In this document: positions 1 through 7,953 of the stretch, piece after piece
How positions within the stretch are numbered: the first letter of the stretch is position 1
How the letters are laid out: every line of letters starts with the position of its first letter
Source: an uncultured Loktanella sp.
Lineage (GTDB): Bacteria; Pseudomonadota; Alphaproteobacteria; Rhodobacterales; Rhodobacteraceae
Assembly: GCA_913061335.1 (NCBI GenBank)
Contig: CAJXTP010000038.1
Location: forward strand, 1-16,739
Direction: 5' to 3'
Length of the DNA: 16,739 nucleotides
Translations under genes and position numbers: made by a program
Notes under the pieces: model-generated
What the model saw: the letters and a program-made list of their open reading frames with translations, nothing else
The model's database searches: none
Told to the model about the DNA's origin: nothing

Positions 1-42
1 CCTCTCTATTCGTCGGCAGCGTCAGATGTGTATAAGAGACAG
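1..42. other. Illumina Nextera (Tn5) adapter left on the contig end
   Basis: These bases match the Nextera P5-side adapter as known from the library chemistry. Base 1 is the last C of the P5 arm, bases 2-9 (CTCTCTAT) match the i5 index sold as S502/N502, bases 10-23 (TCGTCGGCAGCGTC) are the read-1 primer part, and bases 24-42 are the 19-base Tn5 mosaic end ending in AGACAG. Genomic sequence therefore begins at base 43. Translated through, the adapter gives the false N-terminus MYKRQ, a known signature of untrimmed Nextera ends in protein databases. Confidence 0.98.
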
Positions 43-342
43 GCACTGGATCAGATGACCCGGTCGCTTGCAGTTGCTTGGGCGCCCAAGCGTATTCGGG
101 TGAATGCCGTGGCATTTGGATCAGTGATGAGTGCGAGCCTAAAGTGGTCGTTGAAAGATGACGATGAGCTGCGCGAAACCATTATTGAAAACACACCGCT
201 GCAGCGGATCGCGAGCCCAAGCGAAGTGTCAGACGCCGTGCAGTATTTGGCATCCGACGCAGCCGGTTTTGTGACAGGTCAGATTATTACTGTGGACGGT
301 GGCCGCACCTTGATTGATCCGGCCGCCGTATCTGCCCATTAG
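43..342 (+). CDS. Short-chain dehydrogenase/reductase (SDR), C-terminal fragment
   Basis: The remaining 99 or so residues are the C-terminal half of a classical SDR, an NAD(P)-dependent oxidoreductase with a Rossmann fold. Visible marks are ALDQMTRSLA (the helix that follows the catalytic YxxxK), KRIRVNAVAFGSV (usually RVNAVAPG, here F instead of P), the substrate-loop region, and the C-terminal stretch GFVTGQIITVDGGRT typical of FabG-like members. The nucleotide-binding glycine motif and catalytic Ser/Tyr/Lys lie upstream and are missing because the contig ends in adapter sequence. The open frame formally starts at a GTG inside the adapter (base 28), so its first five residues are artefactual. 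It ends one base before the stop of the convergent lipoprotein gene. Substrate cannot be told. Confidence 0.9.
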   Translation, partial: ALDQMTRSLAVAWAPKRIRVNAVAFGSVMSASLKWSLKDDDELRETIIENTPLQRIASPSEVSDAVQYLASDAAGFVTGQIITVDGGRTLIDPAAVSAH

Positions 343-343
343 G

Positions 344-727
344 TTATTCTGGATTGGCCGCGATGCATTGCTGACGCACGGCTTCTGCATTGATTTGCAA
401 TTGGCGCTGGCGCTCTTCTAATGAAGACAGCTTTGCCCGTTCTGCATTTAGGTCAATCGCAACTGGAACCTGCACATCGCGTACTTCTACCTTTTCACAT
501 TCAGTGCGAATGATCGTTCCGTCAGGCAGCTCGGTCGCGCAAGTTGTGTTCACTTCGCGGATTTTTTGCTGGGTCTCAATGGCGAACCCACGGGCTAGAT
601 TGCCGCGCGTTGTACCGATCAACGAATTGATGACACGCAGGTCGGAACCCGCGTTTGCAAGGCAGGCCTCGCGCGGTGTCGCGCAGGCGGCAAGCAAGGG
701 GAGAAGAGCTAGAGTGATAAGGCGCAT
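344..727 (-). CDS. Small outer-membrane/periplasmic lipoprotein, function unknown
   Basis: This encodes about 127 residues starting MRLITLALLPLLAACATPRE. A short positively charged start, a hydrophobic stretch and the lipobox LAAC (Cys15) indicate lipoprotein processing and lipid anchoring. The mature part has several cysteines and a C-terminal region (about residues 95-127) rich in Glu, Arg and Gln that should form a helix or coiled coil. I do not recognise a named family. A longer reading from 763 exists, but the start at 727 is preferred because it begins the signal peptide and has AGGA at about 9 bases upstream on the coding strand. It is convergent with the SDR fragment with one base between stops. 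Upstream on the same strand lies the FAD oxidase, about 80 bases away, so co-transcription is possible. Confidence 0.8.
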   Translation of the reverse strand: MRLITLALLPLLAACATPREACLANAGSDLRVINSLIGTTRGNLARGFAIETQQKIREVNTTCATELPDGTIIRTECEKVEVRDVQVPVAIDLNAERAKLSSLEERQRQLQINAEAVRQQCIAANPE

Positions 728-758
728 AACGGTTTGTCCTGAAATAAGAATACCGTTA
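727..758 (-). promoter_or_regulatory. Inverted repeat over the lipoprotein start codon
   Basis: On the minus strand TAACGGT (758-752) is matched by ACCGTTA (733-727), a perfect 7-base inverted repeat separated by 18 bases. The right arm ends with the first bases of the ATG and the loop holds the AGGA ribosome-binding sequence. In the mRNA this could form a weak hairpin at the start site. A chance repeat is possible; function is inferred only from position. Confidence 0.3.
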
Positions 759-806
759 CACAAGGCCCCAGCCGCACTTGTTATGCAATATCAGATCAAA
801 AAGATC

Positions 807-2216
807 TTAGTCGGGGATGGTTTTTCCGGGGTTCAGGATGTCCTGCGGATCGAGCGCGAATTTGATCGCCCGCATCGCTGCCAGCGCAGTTTTATCCTTG
901 CGCCGCCGCATCGTCGCCAGCTTCGATATGCCCACACCGTGTTCCGCGCTGAATGATCCACCCAAAGTTTGGACCTCGTCCTCGACGGCTTCCTTGATGG
1001 CTTGGGCAAGGTCCGGATCATTGGTCGACGGATACGCCGTATAGTGAATATTTCCGTCTCCAAGGTGGGCGACAACAAGGTCGGAGGCCGCTGCATCGAT
1101 TGCAGGCAGGCGTATTTTCATACGGTCTAAAAAGACGGCGACGTCGGGCAGGGCGACTGCGATATCAGTGTCAACAAAGGGCCGTTTTGCGAATGCGATT
1201 TCGGCAGCCGCCTCGCGCCTAGCCCACATTTCGGCGCGTTGTGCTTCGTTTTGGGCCACGACTGCATCCAGCACGGTCCCCTCTGTCAGCATATCGCCAA
1301 GAGTATCTTGGAGCAGTGATGTAATTGGAATTGACCCGTCGGGCTGTGCTTGCGCATCGCGCGGTGCTGTGGCCCCAACTTCGATCAGGATGTTGACGTC
1401 ATATGCGGCGTCAAAGGGCGGCTTGGCAGATTTAACGAGCGACAGATGACCGTTGATGAATTCACGCGGCATGAATTCAAACGCCTCCACTGCACCCCCC
1501 GTTGCGGACTGAACCCTGTGCAATAGATCAAGCGCAGCACTAAGCGACGACATCGCCACCATCGCCGTTGCATAGGCCTGCGGTTGGGCGAAAAGTTTAA
1601 CGACCGCCTGCGTGATGATCCCCAGCGTGCCTTCAGCTCCGATCATTAGATGTTTGAGGTTCAGGCCGGAATTGTCTTTATGCAAGGCCCCCATCAGGTT
1701 CATGATGTCGCCATTTGCCATCACGACCTCGATCCCCAAAACCAAATCACGGGTGTTTCCATAGCGCAGCACGTTGGACCCACCCGCATTGGTCGACAGC
1801 ACCCCGCCGATCATCGCGGACCCGCGCGCACCGAATGTGAGCGGGAAAATCAGATCGTGATCTTCTGCCGCAGTATGCAAGTTGGACAGGATCACGCCTG
1901 CGCCTACGGTCGCTGTCCGTCCCTGCACGTCAAGCGCGCTGATCGTGTTCAATCGGTCGAGCGATAGCAGCAAGGCACCCTGCGCTTGCGTCCCGCCATT
2001 AAGCCCTGTGTTTCCGGACACCGGAACGACGGGCGTCTTTGTACGATGCGCCATTTTCATGATCGCAGACACGTCATCCGTGTTGCGCGGGCGCAAAACT
2101 GCGAGGGGATTGGACTGGTAGGCACCTGTCCAATCCCGATCCCATTTCGTGGTCTCAGGTCCAGTTAAGACGGCGTCGTGCCCAAACACGGCGCGGAGTT
2201 GATCAAGAATATCCAT
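807..2216 (-). CDS. FAD-linked 2-hydroxyacid dehydrogenase (GlcD / D-lactate / D2HGDH family)
   Basis: This 469-residue protein belongs to the VAO/PCMH flavoprotein family that oxidises D-2-hydroxyacids such as glycolate, D-lactate or D-2-hydroxyglutarate and passes electrons to the respiratory chain or another acceptor. The N-terminal FAD domain shows PVVPVSGNTGLNGGT (about 62-76) and GGVLSTNAGGSNVLRYG (about 137-153). The C-terminal FAD-oxidase domain shows HLGDGNIH (384-391), whose histidines bind a divalent metal in this family, SAEHGVG (423-429) and the terminal DPQDILNPGK. Length is normal and the frame is clean. The ATG at 2216 starts at the expected N-terminus; the upstream ribosome site is weak. 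No glcE or glcF partner is nearby, which favours a stand-alone D-lactate or 2-hydroxyglutarate type over a glycolate oxidase subunit. The exact substrate is not resolved. Confidence 0.88.
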   Translation of the reverse strand: MDILDQLRAVFGHDAVLTGPETTKWDRDWTGAYQSNPLAVLRPRNTDDVSAIMKMAHRTKTPVVPVSGNTGLNGGTQAQGALLLSLDRLNTISALDVQGRTATVGAGVILSNLHTAAEDHDLIFPLTFGARGSAMIGGVLSTNAGGSNVLRYGNTRDLVLGIEVVMANGDIMNLMGALHKDNSGLNLKHLMIGAEGTLGIITQAVVKLFAQPQAYATAMVAMSSLSAALDLLHRVQSATGGAVEAFEFMPREFINGHLSLVKSAKPPFDAAYDVNILIEVGATAPRDAQAQPDGSIPITSLLQDTLGDMLTEGTVLDAVVAQNEAQRAEMWARREAAAEIAFAKRPFVDTDIAVALPDVAVFLDRMKIRLPAIDAAASDLVVAHLGDGNIHYTAYPSTNDPDLAQAIKEAVEDEVQTLGGSFSAEHGVGISKLATMRRRKDKTALAAMRAIKFALDPQDILNPGKTIPD

Positions 2217-2291
2217 ATCGCCACGCTAGTTGTGCAAATGTCGCTTGGAAAGAGCCAGGCAGGCGGTGACAGTTCCATATTTGAAAACTTA

Positions 2292-3780
2292 TCAGTTGGG
2301 TGTCGCAGCTTTGCGTTCGATTTTCGGCGGTTGATACGCATTGGGTGGATATTGTGGGCCTGTGAACGTTTTCAACGTCGATAAGGCAACTATGTTCCGT
2401 CGGCCCTTGCGCTAATTCCGAAGTACCGTGTTCGCGCGTCAGGGTGTTGGGGTTGCCGCCGCGACAAAGCAAAGTGCCATCCGGTTGGGTCACCGCGTCT
2501 AGCCACGCCCCTGTGCTGATCGCCACGATGCCAACCTGGCTGTTGCCAAACACGCGCCTCGGTCATTGTATGCCCGCACCGCATCGCCTTCGCCGATCCC
2601 TTTCTTGTCCGCGTCCGAAGGATTCAGCCGATTGTTGCGCGCCCATTGATCTTTGCCGCACGGCTAACTGGCCCGTTATCTAGCTGAGAATGTAGCTTTT
2701 CGGCAGGCTGGCCCGAGATCAAGTGAATGGGGTATTGCTTGCGAATGCTGCCCAGCCATTCGGTCGGAGGATACCACGCAGGGTGGGCCAAAAGATCGCG
2801 GTTTCTGAATGATGCAATGATTTCAGACGCGATTTCAATGCGCCCACTGAGGGTTTGCAGCGGCGCGCCATCTGGATCCATGCGAAACGCCGCGTAGGAC
2901 GGCAAATCAACGCCTAACGCTTCGGCTTTTTTTCGGCTCTCATCATATAGCCACTGCAACCACTCGGCAGAGGTTTGGCCATCCGTGAACGCGGTTTCGA
3001 CACCGAGGCGACGGCTGGGCCGTGCAGGGAAGCACAATACCCGAACGCGACACCACCCCCCGTCTGTCCGATTTGGCCAAGCATCGCCGCAAGGGCTGTC
3101 GGCATCCAGATCGGCGAGATGTTCACAAACGTCACGCCATTGCTTTTTGCATCTGTCAAAGCGGCCTGCGCGCGGTGCGCTCCGGTTCCGCCAGAGCAAA
3201 TCTGATTGTTGCGCAATGGCATTCCCCCGAACGCGACAAGAATCTCGGTGTTGTCGACGACAGATTGCCAACTTGGCAGATTGTGGATCATGTCAGAAGG
3301 GTTGCCAAGAATATGTGAAAAGATCACTTCACCCACGGCAAGACTGTAGCTGTTTACCAATTTTGTGTAACCGCCGATGCAGTTGAGAAACCTGTTCAAT
3401 TGGCTTTGGGCATGGTGGAACCGGCCCGCGCCAGATCACCCATAAGACCCGCCATAAATGGCATGGTTGCCAAAACCGGCGCGCACGCGGTGCAGTTCGT
3501 CGGCAACAAGTTTTTCAGCCTCGTCCCAACTGACCTGCACAAACGGGTTGCTACCGCGCAGATCATTACTGGACCCTGGTCCATTTTCGAGCCAGCTTTT
3601 GCGAACCATTGACGACGTGATCCGCAATGGGCCGTCGAGCACGCCAACAAATCCTTGGGCAATCGGGGAGGGGTCTGGATCATGTTCGAACGGATGCAAT
3701 GAGCGCAGTTTACCGTCCTTAACTTCGGCCCGGTAAACGTCCCAATGGCCAGTGGTAAGAGGTCAGTCCTGCGATGCCAT
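2292..3780 (-). pseudogene. Decayed BisC/TorA-type molybdopterin oxidoreductase
   Basis: Pieces of one DMSO/TMAO/biotin-sulfoxide reductase-type protein can be read in order across three frames. From ATG 3780 the frame gives MASQD, a TGA (3763-3765), then GHWDVYRAEVKDGKL, DPDPSPIAQG and PFVQVSWDEAEKL. A second TGA (3436-3438) replaces the Trp usual after GGSYG, and SGAGRFHHAQSQLNRFLN follows in frame. After FVNISP the sequence jumps to MPTALAAMLGQIGQTGGG. Near 3015 it jumps again, with a frame change, to RRLGVETAFTDG. Further shifts fall near 2632, 2540 and 2355, before the C-terminal pieces ISTGAWLD, CRGGNPNTLT and PPNAYQPPKIERKAATPN (stop 2292-2294). It spans about 1.5 kb where the family needs about 2.3 kb, so two internal deletions removed much of the cofactor-binding part. 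ATG abuts the stop of the upstream pseudogene, implying a former operon. Confidence 0.88.
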
Positions 3781-4801
3781 TTAAGCCGCGTTAAACCTGT
3801 CAATCATGCCATCCCAGAAGGATTGTTCGCGGCGGCGGTCGAAGTCTTCTATCGACGTGCCTTGCTGCTCGACCCAAGTGTATTAGGCCAAGTTGAAAAT
3901 GCGTTCACGGTCAAACCGTCCCAGCTCGATCATATGGTCGATCCCAACGCCAAGGATATTTTGACCGAATGCTTCGGCGGCCTGAACCATCCCAAAGCCA
4001 TTTGAAAATGTATATTCTGGGCGATGTTCAATTCGGTCTGGTACATGTTTGCCCCATCTGTGGCGACAGTCATAACGACATCTTCGGCGTCAAGGTCATG
4101 GAACTTGGCGTATTTGATAGCACCAAGGATGTTTGCAATGGAGGAAAGACCAAAGTCGCTAAGTGCGCTGATTTGTCTTGCGACAAGCCTCCGTGTTCGG
4201 ACCGATACGCTCGGCCAACGGTGGTATTGAACACAAGGATTAGGCTGTCACATGATGCGTCCGAGACGTCGATGACAAAATCGGACCCCATCACATTATG
4301 GGTCAGGGGCACATGTTTGTCGCCGATGCCTTGGATATTGTGCTCTCGATATCCATTATAATGCAAATTCGGGCATGCAATGGCCTCGATCACGCCCGTC
4401 TGAGTGCCAAGCGATTGCTTTAGGTGATCTGCCGCAGCCAACGTGCCTGCAGAACCCGTTGCGGCGACAAAGGCGCGGGCATTGAGATCACCATCGACAT
4501 TCAAATGATCAAAGACGCGCTGTAGCGACGGTCCCGTGATCGCTTCGGTGAGGACAACATGTTCGGGCACCGGCACTAAACTGCGGCGGTCGGTCCCATT
4601 ATACCAATGAACGCGGAAAAAGTTACGTGCGTCTGGCGCGTCAGGGTCGGTGTCTGCGATTTCCGCCATTTTGGCAGCCAGTTTTGCGGGTGGATCTGCA
4701 AGGTCAGAAATGCGCGGCAAGACGAGGCCGACGCTATGTAAGCTCTCTACATTGCGGTCATAAGCATCTTGGTATCCTGATTTATGTCCTGTGACATCCA
4801 T
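3781..4801 (-). pseudogene. Decayed PLP-dependent enzyme (cysteine synthase/threonine synthase fold type II relative)
   Basis: The readable segments resemble a proteobacterial PLP-dependent family of about 450 residues: YDRNVESLHSVGLVLP, NFFRVHWYNGTDRRSLVP, VPEHVVLTEAITG, then AFVAATGSAGTLAAADHLK, YREHNIQGIGDKHVPL, and after a frameshift near 4195 FGLSSIANILGAIKYAKF and VATDGANMY. Another shift near 4035 precedes FGMVQAAEAFGQNILGVGI, ELGRFDRERIFNLA, a TAA (3883-3885) where the family has Tyr, and YTWVEQQGTSIEDFDRRR to the final stop (3781-3783). Between TEAITG and PSLQRV (about 4532) roughly 150 residues expected in the family are missing, including the part carrying the PLP-binding lysine, so no activity is possible. 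The likely start is ATG 4801; the frame stays open upstream to 5074 but that extension is not recognisable. Family assignment is from memory of relatives, and the reaction is unknown. Confidence 0.82.
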
Positions 4802-5144
4802 CAGGTTGAGCCGTAGCTCAGATGTTTTTTTGCAAAAGCGGTATAAGGTGCGACGAAATTCATCGAATATGGCATATTTTGGGCGCTCTGGCGGCGCAGT
4901 CCAGAGCATACATATTTCGTGAATTGGCAAACGAATTGGCGTCACATTCTTCCCGAAAATGGATGCGCTGCGCGGAGTTTTGAGCGGGACTGGAGAGTGC
5001 GACAAAACACATGGTGCTTGGTTTTTTCGGGCAACATCCCCAATGCTACGAAATGCGGCGTTTTTTATCGTCATTGACCGTATCTTTGATGTGTAAGTTC
5101 GGGGAAGTTATTTAGTTTTATAGGCGCTAGCAGGAGGAAGCGGG
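4802..5144. promoter_or_regulatory. Divergent intergenic region between decayed and intact operons
   Basis: About 340 bases lie between the PLP-enzyme pseudogene (minus) and the M20 amidohydrolase (plus). The minus frame is open to 5074 but its roughly 90 extra residues match nothing I know and may be non-coding. Promoters for both directions should lie here. The clear element is the ribosome-binding site AGGAGG at 5132-5137, seven bases before ATG 5145. A short direct repeat GAATTGGC occurs twice near 4921-4940. I could not assign convincing -35/-10 boxes. Confidence 0.45.
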
Positions 5145-6299
5145 ATGAACACGTTCCACGCGAAATTGACCGAACTGCGTCAAGCGTTCCATTGTGATCC
5201 AGAACTTGGGTTTCAAGAAGACCGTACCAAGGCCAAGGTGGCGGCGTATCTGCGCGAATTGGGGGTAGACGTGTATGATGAGGGTGCAGGCGTTGTCGGC
5301 GTCCTTCGGGCAGGTGGTGGCAACCATGCCATTGGGCTGCGCGCTGATATGGATGCCTTGCCGATCACCGAAACAAGCACCCACGGCTATGTCTCTGGCA
5401 ATGCGGGCGTGATGCATGCCTGCGGACATGACGGTCATATGAGCATGCTTCTGGGAGCAGCGGAAGTATTGGCTAAGGATCCCGACTTTGACGGAACGGT
5501 CGTCTTTATTTTCCAACCCAATGAAGAGCATGGTTTAGGTGCGCAAGCGATGATCGATGAAGGTTTTCTAGAGAAATTCCCAATTGATGAGGTTTATGCA
5601 ATCCATAATTTGCCCGGTGCACCAGTCGGGCAGATTTCAACACGTGTTGGGCAGATATGCGCCAGCGAAAGCCTATTTGAGATCGAGATCAGCGGCCAAG
5701 GTGGTCACGCGTCCATGCCCCATGTTGGGGTCGATGCAATCACCGTCGGGTCCGAGATGGTCATTGCCTTGCAAACGATCGTTTCACGCAAGCTTGCGCC
5801 AAGCGCGGGCGCCGTTGTGTCCGTCACAGAGTTTCTGACAGATGGTCAGCGCAACGTTTTGCCTGGCTGTGCTACGCTAAAAGGTGACGTGCGTGCGCGC
5901 GTGCCATCGGATAGAGATAGTATCGAACGCTTAATGCGGCAGATTGTCGACGGTGTGGCCGCCGCACACGGCATCACGGCGCGACTGACTTACAACACAG
6001 AATTTGTTGAGACGATCAACGCAGTACAACCAACACAAGCTGTTGTCGCGACTGCAACGACTATGGATTTGGACACGGACGGTGACCGCCCCCCGATGAG
6101 TTTTTCAGAAGACTTCGCGCATTTTTGTGCCGCGGTGCCGGGCTGTTTTTTGCTGCTAGGTAACGGAGAAACCGGTGTCCACGCCCAGCCACTTCATGCC
6201 GCCGACTACGATTTTAACGATTCACTCCTGCCAATTGGCGCAGCCTTCTGGGCACAGCTCGCGCGTGACCGACTGCCAAAAAGAAAGACTCCACAATGA
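5145..6299 (+). CDS. M20D-family amidohydrolase (deacylase/carboxypeptidase)
   Basis: This 384-residue metal-dependent amidohydrolase belongs to peptidase family M20D, with relatives such as hippurate hydrolase, IAA-amino acid hydrolase and N-acetyl-diamino acid deacetylases. These cleave an amide bond between an acyl group and an amino acid in the cytoplasm. Metal-site motifs are complete: HxDPELGFQE (16-25), LRADMDALPI (65-74), HACGHDGHM (91-99, with Cys93 and His95), QPNEEH (124-129), IHNLPG (153-158) and HAADYDFND (351-359). GGHASMP marks the lid/dimer domain. It has a strong AGGAGG site seven bases before ATG and overlaps the next gene by ATGA, so translation is likely coupled to the diaminopropionate ammonia-lyase. 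That coupling suggests it releases a diamino acid, perhaps 2,3-diaminopropionate, from an acylated form; the substrate is inferred. E. coli ygeY (M20) next to ygeX is a loose parallel. Confidence 0.9.
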   Translation: MNTFHAKLTELRQAFHCDPELGFQEDRTKAKVAAYLRELGVDVYDEGAGVVGVLRAGGGNHAIGLRADMDALPITETSTHGYVSGNAGVMHACGHDGHMSMLLGAAEVLAKDPDFDGTVVFIFQPNEEHGLGAQAMIDEGFLEKFPIDEVYAIHNLPGAPVGQISTRVGQICASESLFEIEISGQGGHASMPHVGVDAITVGSEMVIALQTIVSRKLAPSAGAVVSVTEFLTDGQRNVLPGCATLKGDVRARVPSDRDSIERLMRQIVDGVAAAHGITARLTYNTEFVETINAVQPTQAVVATATTMDLDTDGDRPPMSFSEDFAHFCAAVPGCFLLLGNGETGVHAQPLHAADYDFNDSLLPIGAAFWAQLARDRLPKRKTPQ

Positions 6300-7489
6300 A
6301 CACTCTTCTGCCACGCGTCTCGCTTGGTCATGTTGCCGCAACCCGCGCGACAGGTGATGCCGCATACCGTGTCTTAACCGCAAACGACTTTGCCATCGCC
6401 GCCAACGAAATAACAGCATGGGACGGCTACGCACCAACGCCACTTGTGTCACTTGCCGCGATAGCTGCCGATATCGGGGTTGGCGATATTTTGTACAAAG
6501 ACGAGGGCCCGCGGTTTGGACTAGGAAGCTTTAAGGCGCTCGGTGGATCATACGCAGCGCTGTGCGTTCTCCAACGCGAGATTTCCAAGTCACTGGGCCA
6601 AGAGGTGTCAATGGCGGATATCCGCAACGGAAAATTCGCCGCCCAATGCGCTAATATCACGTTGGTATCGGCGACCGACGGAAACCACGGTCGGTCGCTT
6701 GCTTGGGGCTGTAAACGATTTGGAGTGCCATGCCGCATCTATATCCACGCCGAAGTCAGCGAAGGCCGCGCGACCGCAATGAGCGATCTTGGTGCAAAGG
6801 TGAAACGGATCGCCGGTGACTATGACACTTCTGTTGCATTGGCCAAAACCGAAGCAGAAAACAACGGCTGGTTCGTCGTGTCAGATACGTCTTGGCCGGG
6901 TTATAGTCAGCCGCCGCGCGATGTCATGGCAGGTTATGGTGTCATGACGCAGGAAATCTGTGACGCGCTTGATGACGCGCCGACCCATGTGTTTTTACAA
7001 GGTGGTGTAGGTGGTTTGGCCGCAGGCGTGATTGCAGGTTTGCGCCAATACTGGGGTGATACCGCACCGCGTGTCATAATCGTTGAACCTGATTTGGCGG
7101 CGTGTTTGTTTGAAAGCGCTAAAACGGGCAAAGCAACGAATGTTGCAATTGCGCAAGAAACACTGATGGCGGGCTTGTCTTGTGGTGAGCCGTCAAAGCT
7201 GGCGTGGGAAATTCTTGCCGAAGAAGCCAGCGACTTTTTGACGATACCGGAAACCCTCGTTGCACCCACCGTCCGCTTGCTTGCTGGCGGGTTTGCTGGT
7301 GATCAAGCGATCGAAGCTGGCGAAAGCGCGATTGCCGGGCTTGCCGCATTGATCGCTGCAAGGCAAGATTCTGGTTTGTCGGCAAGGCTGGGATTGGATT
7401 CCCAATCGCGGGTTCTGTTGATCGGCTCGGAAGGGGTCACGGACCTTGCGATCTTCAAGATGATTTTGGACGGTCGCGAAGCTACTTAA
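6296..7489 (+). CDS. dpaL: Diaminopropionate ammonia-lyase
   Basis: This is a 397-residue PLP enzyme of fold type II, matching in length and motifs the family of E. coli YgeX (398 residues). The family converts 2,3-diaminopropionate to pyruvate and two ammonia. GSFKALGG carries the PLP lysine (Lys80), SATDGNHGRS (125-134) carries the Asp128 that probably corresponds to the second catalytic residue, SDTSWPGY, LQGGVGGLAAGV binds the PLP phosphate, VEPDLAACLFES and AGLSCGEPSKLAWEIL are typical of this family, and ESAIAGLAAL and GSEGVTD close the C-terminus. No internal damage is seen. The ATG overlaps the TGA of the amidohydrolase (ATGA, 6296-6299), so the two are translationally coupled. Ordinary threonine dehydratase is less likely because of the CGEPS block. 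Confidence 0.9.
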   Translation: MNTLLPRVSLGHVAATRATGDAAYRVLTANDFAIAANEITAWDGYAPTPLVSLAAIAADIGVGDILYKDEGPRFGLGSFKALGGSYAALCVLQREISKSLGQEVSMADIRNGKFAAQCANITLVSATDGNHGRSLAWGCKRFGVPCRIYIHAEVSEGRATAMSDLGAKVKRIAGDYDTSVALAKTEAENNGWFVVSDTSWPGYSQPPRDVMAGYGVMTQEICDALDDAPTHVFLQGGVGGLAAGVIAGLRQYWGDTAPRVIIVEPDLAACLFESAKTGKATNVAIAQETLMAGLSCGEPSKLAWEILAEEASDFLTIPETLVAPTVRLLAGGFAGDQAIEAGESAIAGLAALIAARQDSGLSARLGLDSQSRVLLIGSEGVTDLAIFKMILDGREAT

Positions 7490-7527
7490 AACATGGCGCC
7501 GGAAGAACGGGACAGAGGGGAATGTAA

Positions 7528-7899
7528 TTGGACAAATACAAACCGGGTGACGATGTTGGTGTCCTTGAATTTTGGCCATTTGACGCGCCGGAAAGCGACT
7601 ACAGCATCGTTTGTGGAACGCCCAAAACTTATGGCAGAATTGAAGTGGGTGGCGCAGGGCACACAACCCGTTTTGGCATCTGGCGGTGCACTAAAGGCGC
7701 TTTTGACTGCACCGAACAGGGCGATGAGTTGATGATGGTTTTGTCAGGGCGGTGCCGGATCACGCAACATGCGAGCGGCGAGATCTGCGACCTAGGACCG
7801 GGTGACAGCCTATTTGTGCGCGACGGGAATCGGGTCACTTGGAACGTTCATGAGGACATCACCAAAGTATTTTTCGGATATAAGGCTGATGGTTACTAA
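7528..7899 (+). CDS. Cupin-domain protein (small, EutQ/DUF861-like)
   Basis: This encodes 123 residues forming a single cupin barrel. Visible marks are GHTTRFGIWRCTKGAFDCT, then DELMMVLSGRCRITQHASGE (cupin motif 1 region with a Glu but reduced histidines), LGPGDSLFVRDGNRVTWNVHEDITKVFFGY (motif 2). Such small cupins are found beside amino acid catabolic genes and are thought to bind a small ligand or stabilise an intermediate; the catalytic role is unknown. The start is probably TTG at 7528 with GAGGGG at 7515-7520, about seven bases upstream; no in-frame ATG fits better. It lies 38 bases after dpaL, so it is probably the third gene of the same operon. It is convergent with the broken transporter operon. 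Confidence 0.75.
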   Translation: MDKYKPGDDVGVLEFWPFDAPESDYSIVCGTPKTYGRIEVGGAGHTTRFGIWRCTKGAFDCTEQGDELMMVLSGRCRITQHASGEICDLGPGDSLFVRDGNRVTWNVHEDITKVFFGYKADGY

Positions 7900-7953
7900 A
7901 GTCGACGCCAGCTACAGATCGGTGCAACAAGTCGGGCACTGGCGCCAAAACCC

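Noticed and set aside
793..807. AGATC-AAAAA-GATCT hairpin at the end of the FAD oxidase gene as a terminator.
   Set aside because: The stem has only five pairs, is AT-rich and has no U-tract on the transcribed side; too weak to call.
390..956. Plus-strand open frame of 188 codons.
   Set aside because: It covers the antisense of the lipoprotein and the end of the FAD oxidase, both with strong family or signal features; no own ribosome site or motif.
3396..3803. Minus-strand open frame of 135 codons with many Cys and Arg residues.
   Set aside because: It is an alternative frame over the molybdopterin reductase pseudogene; the homologous reading (DPDPSPIAQG, SWDEAEKL) lies in another frame of the same strand.
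3745..4361. Plus-strand open frames across 3745-4361.
   Set aside because: They are the reverse strand of the PLP-enzyme pseudogene, whose minus-strand reading gives clear family motifs such as WVEQQG and VATDGANMY.
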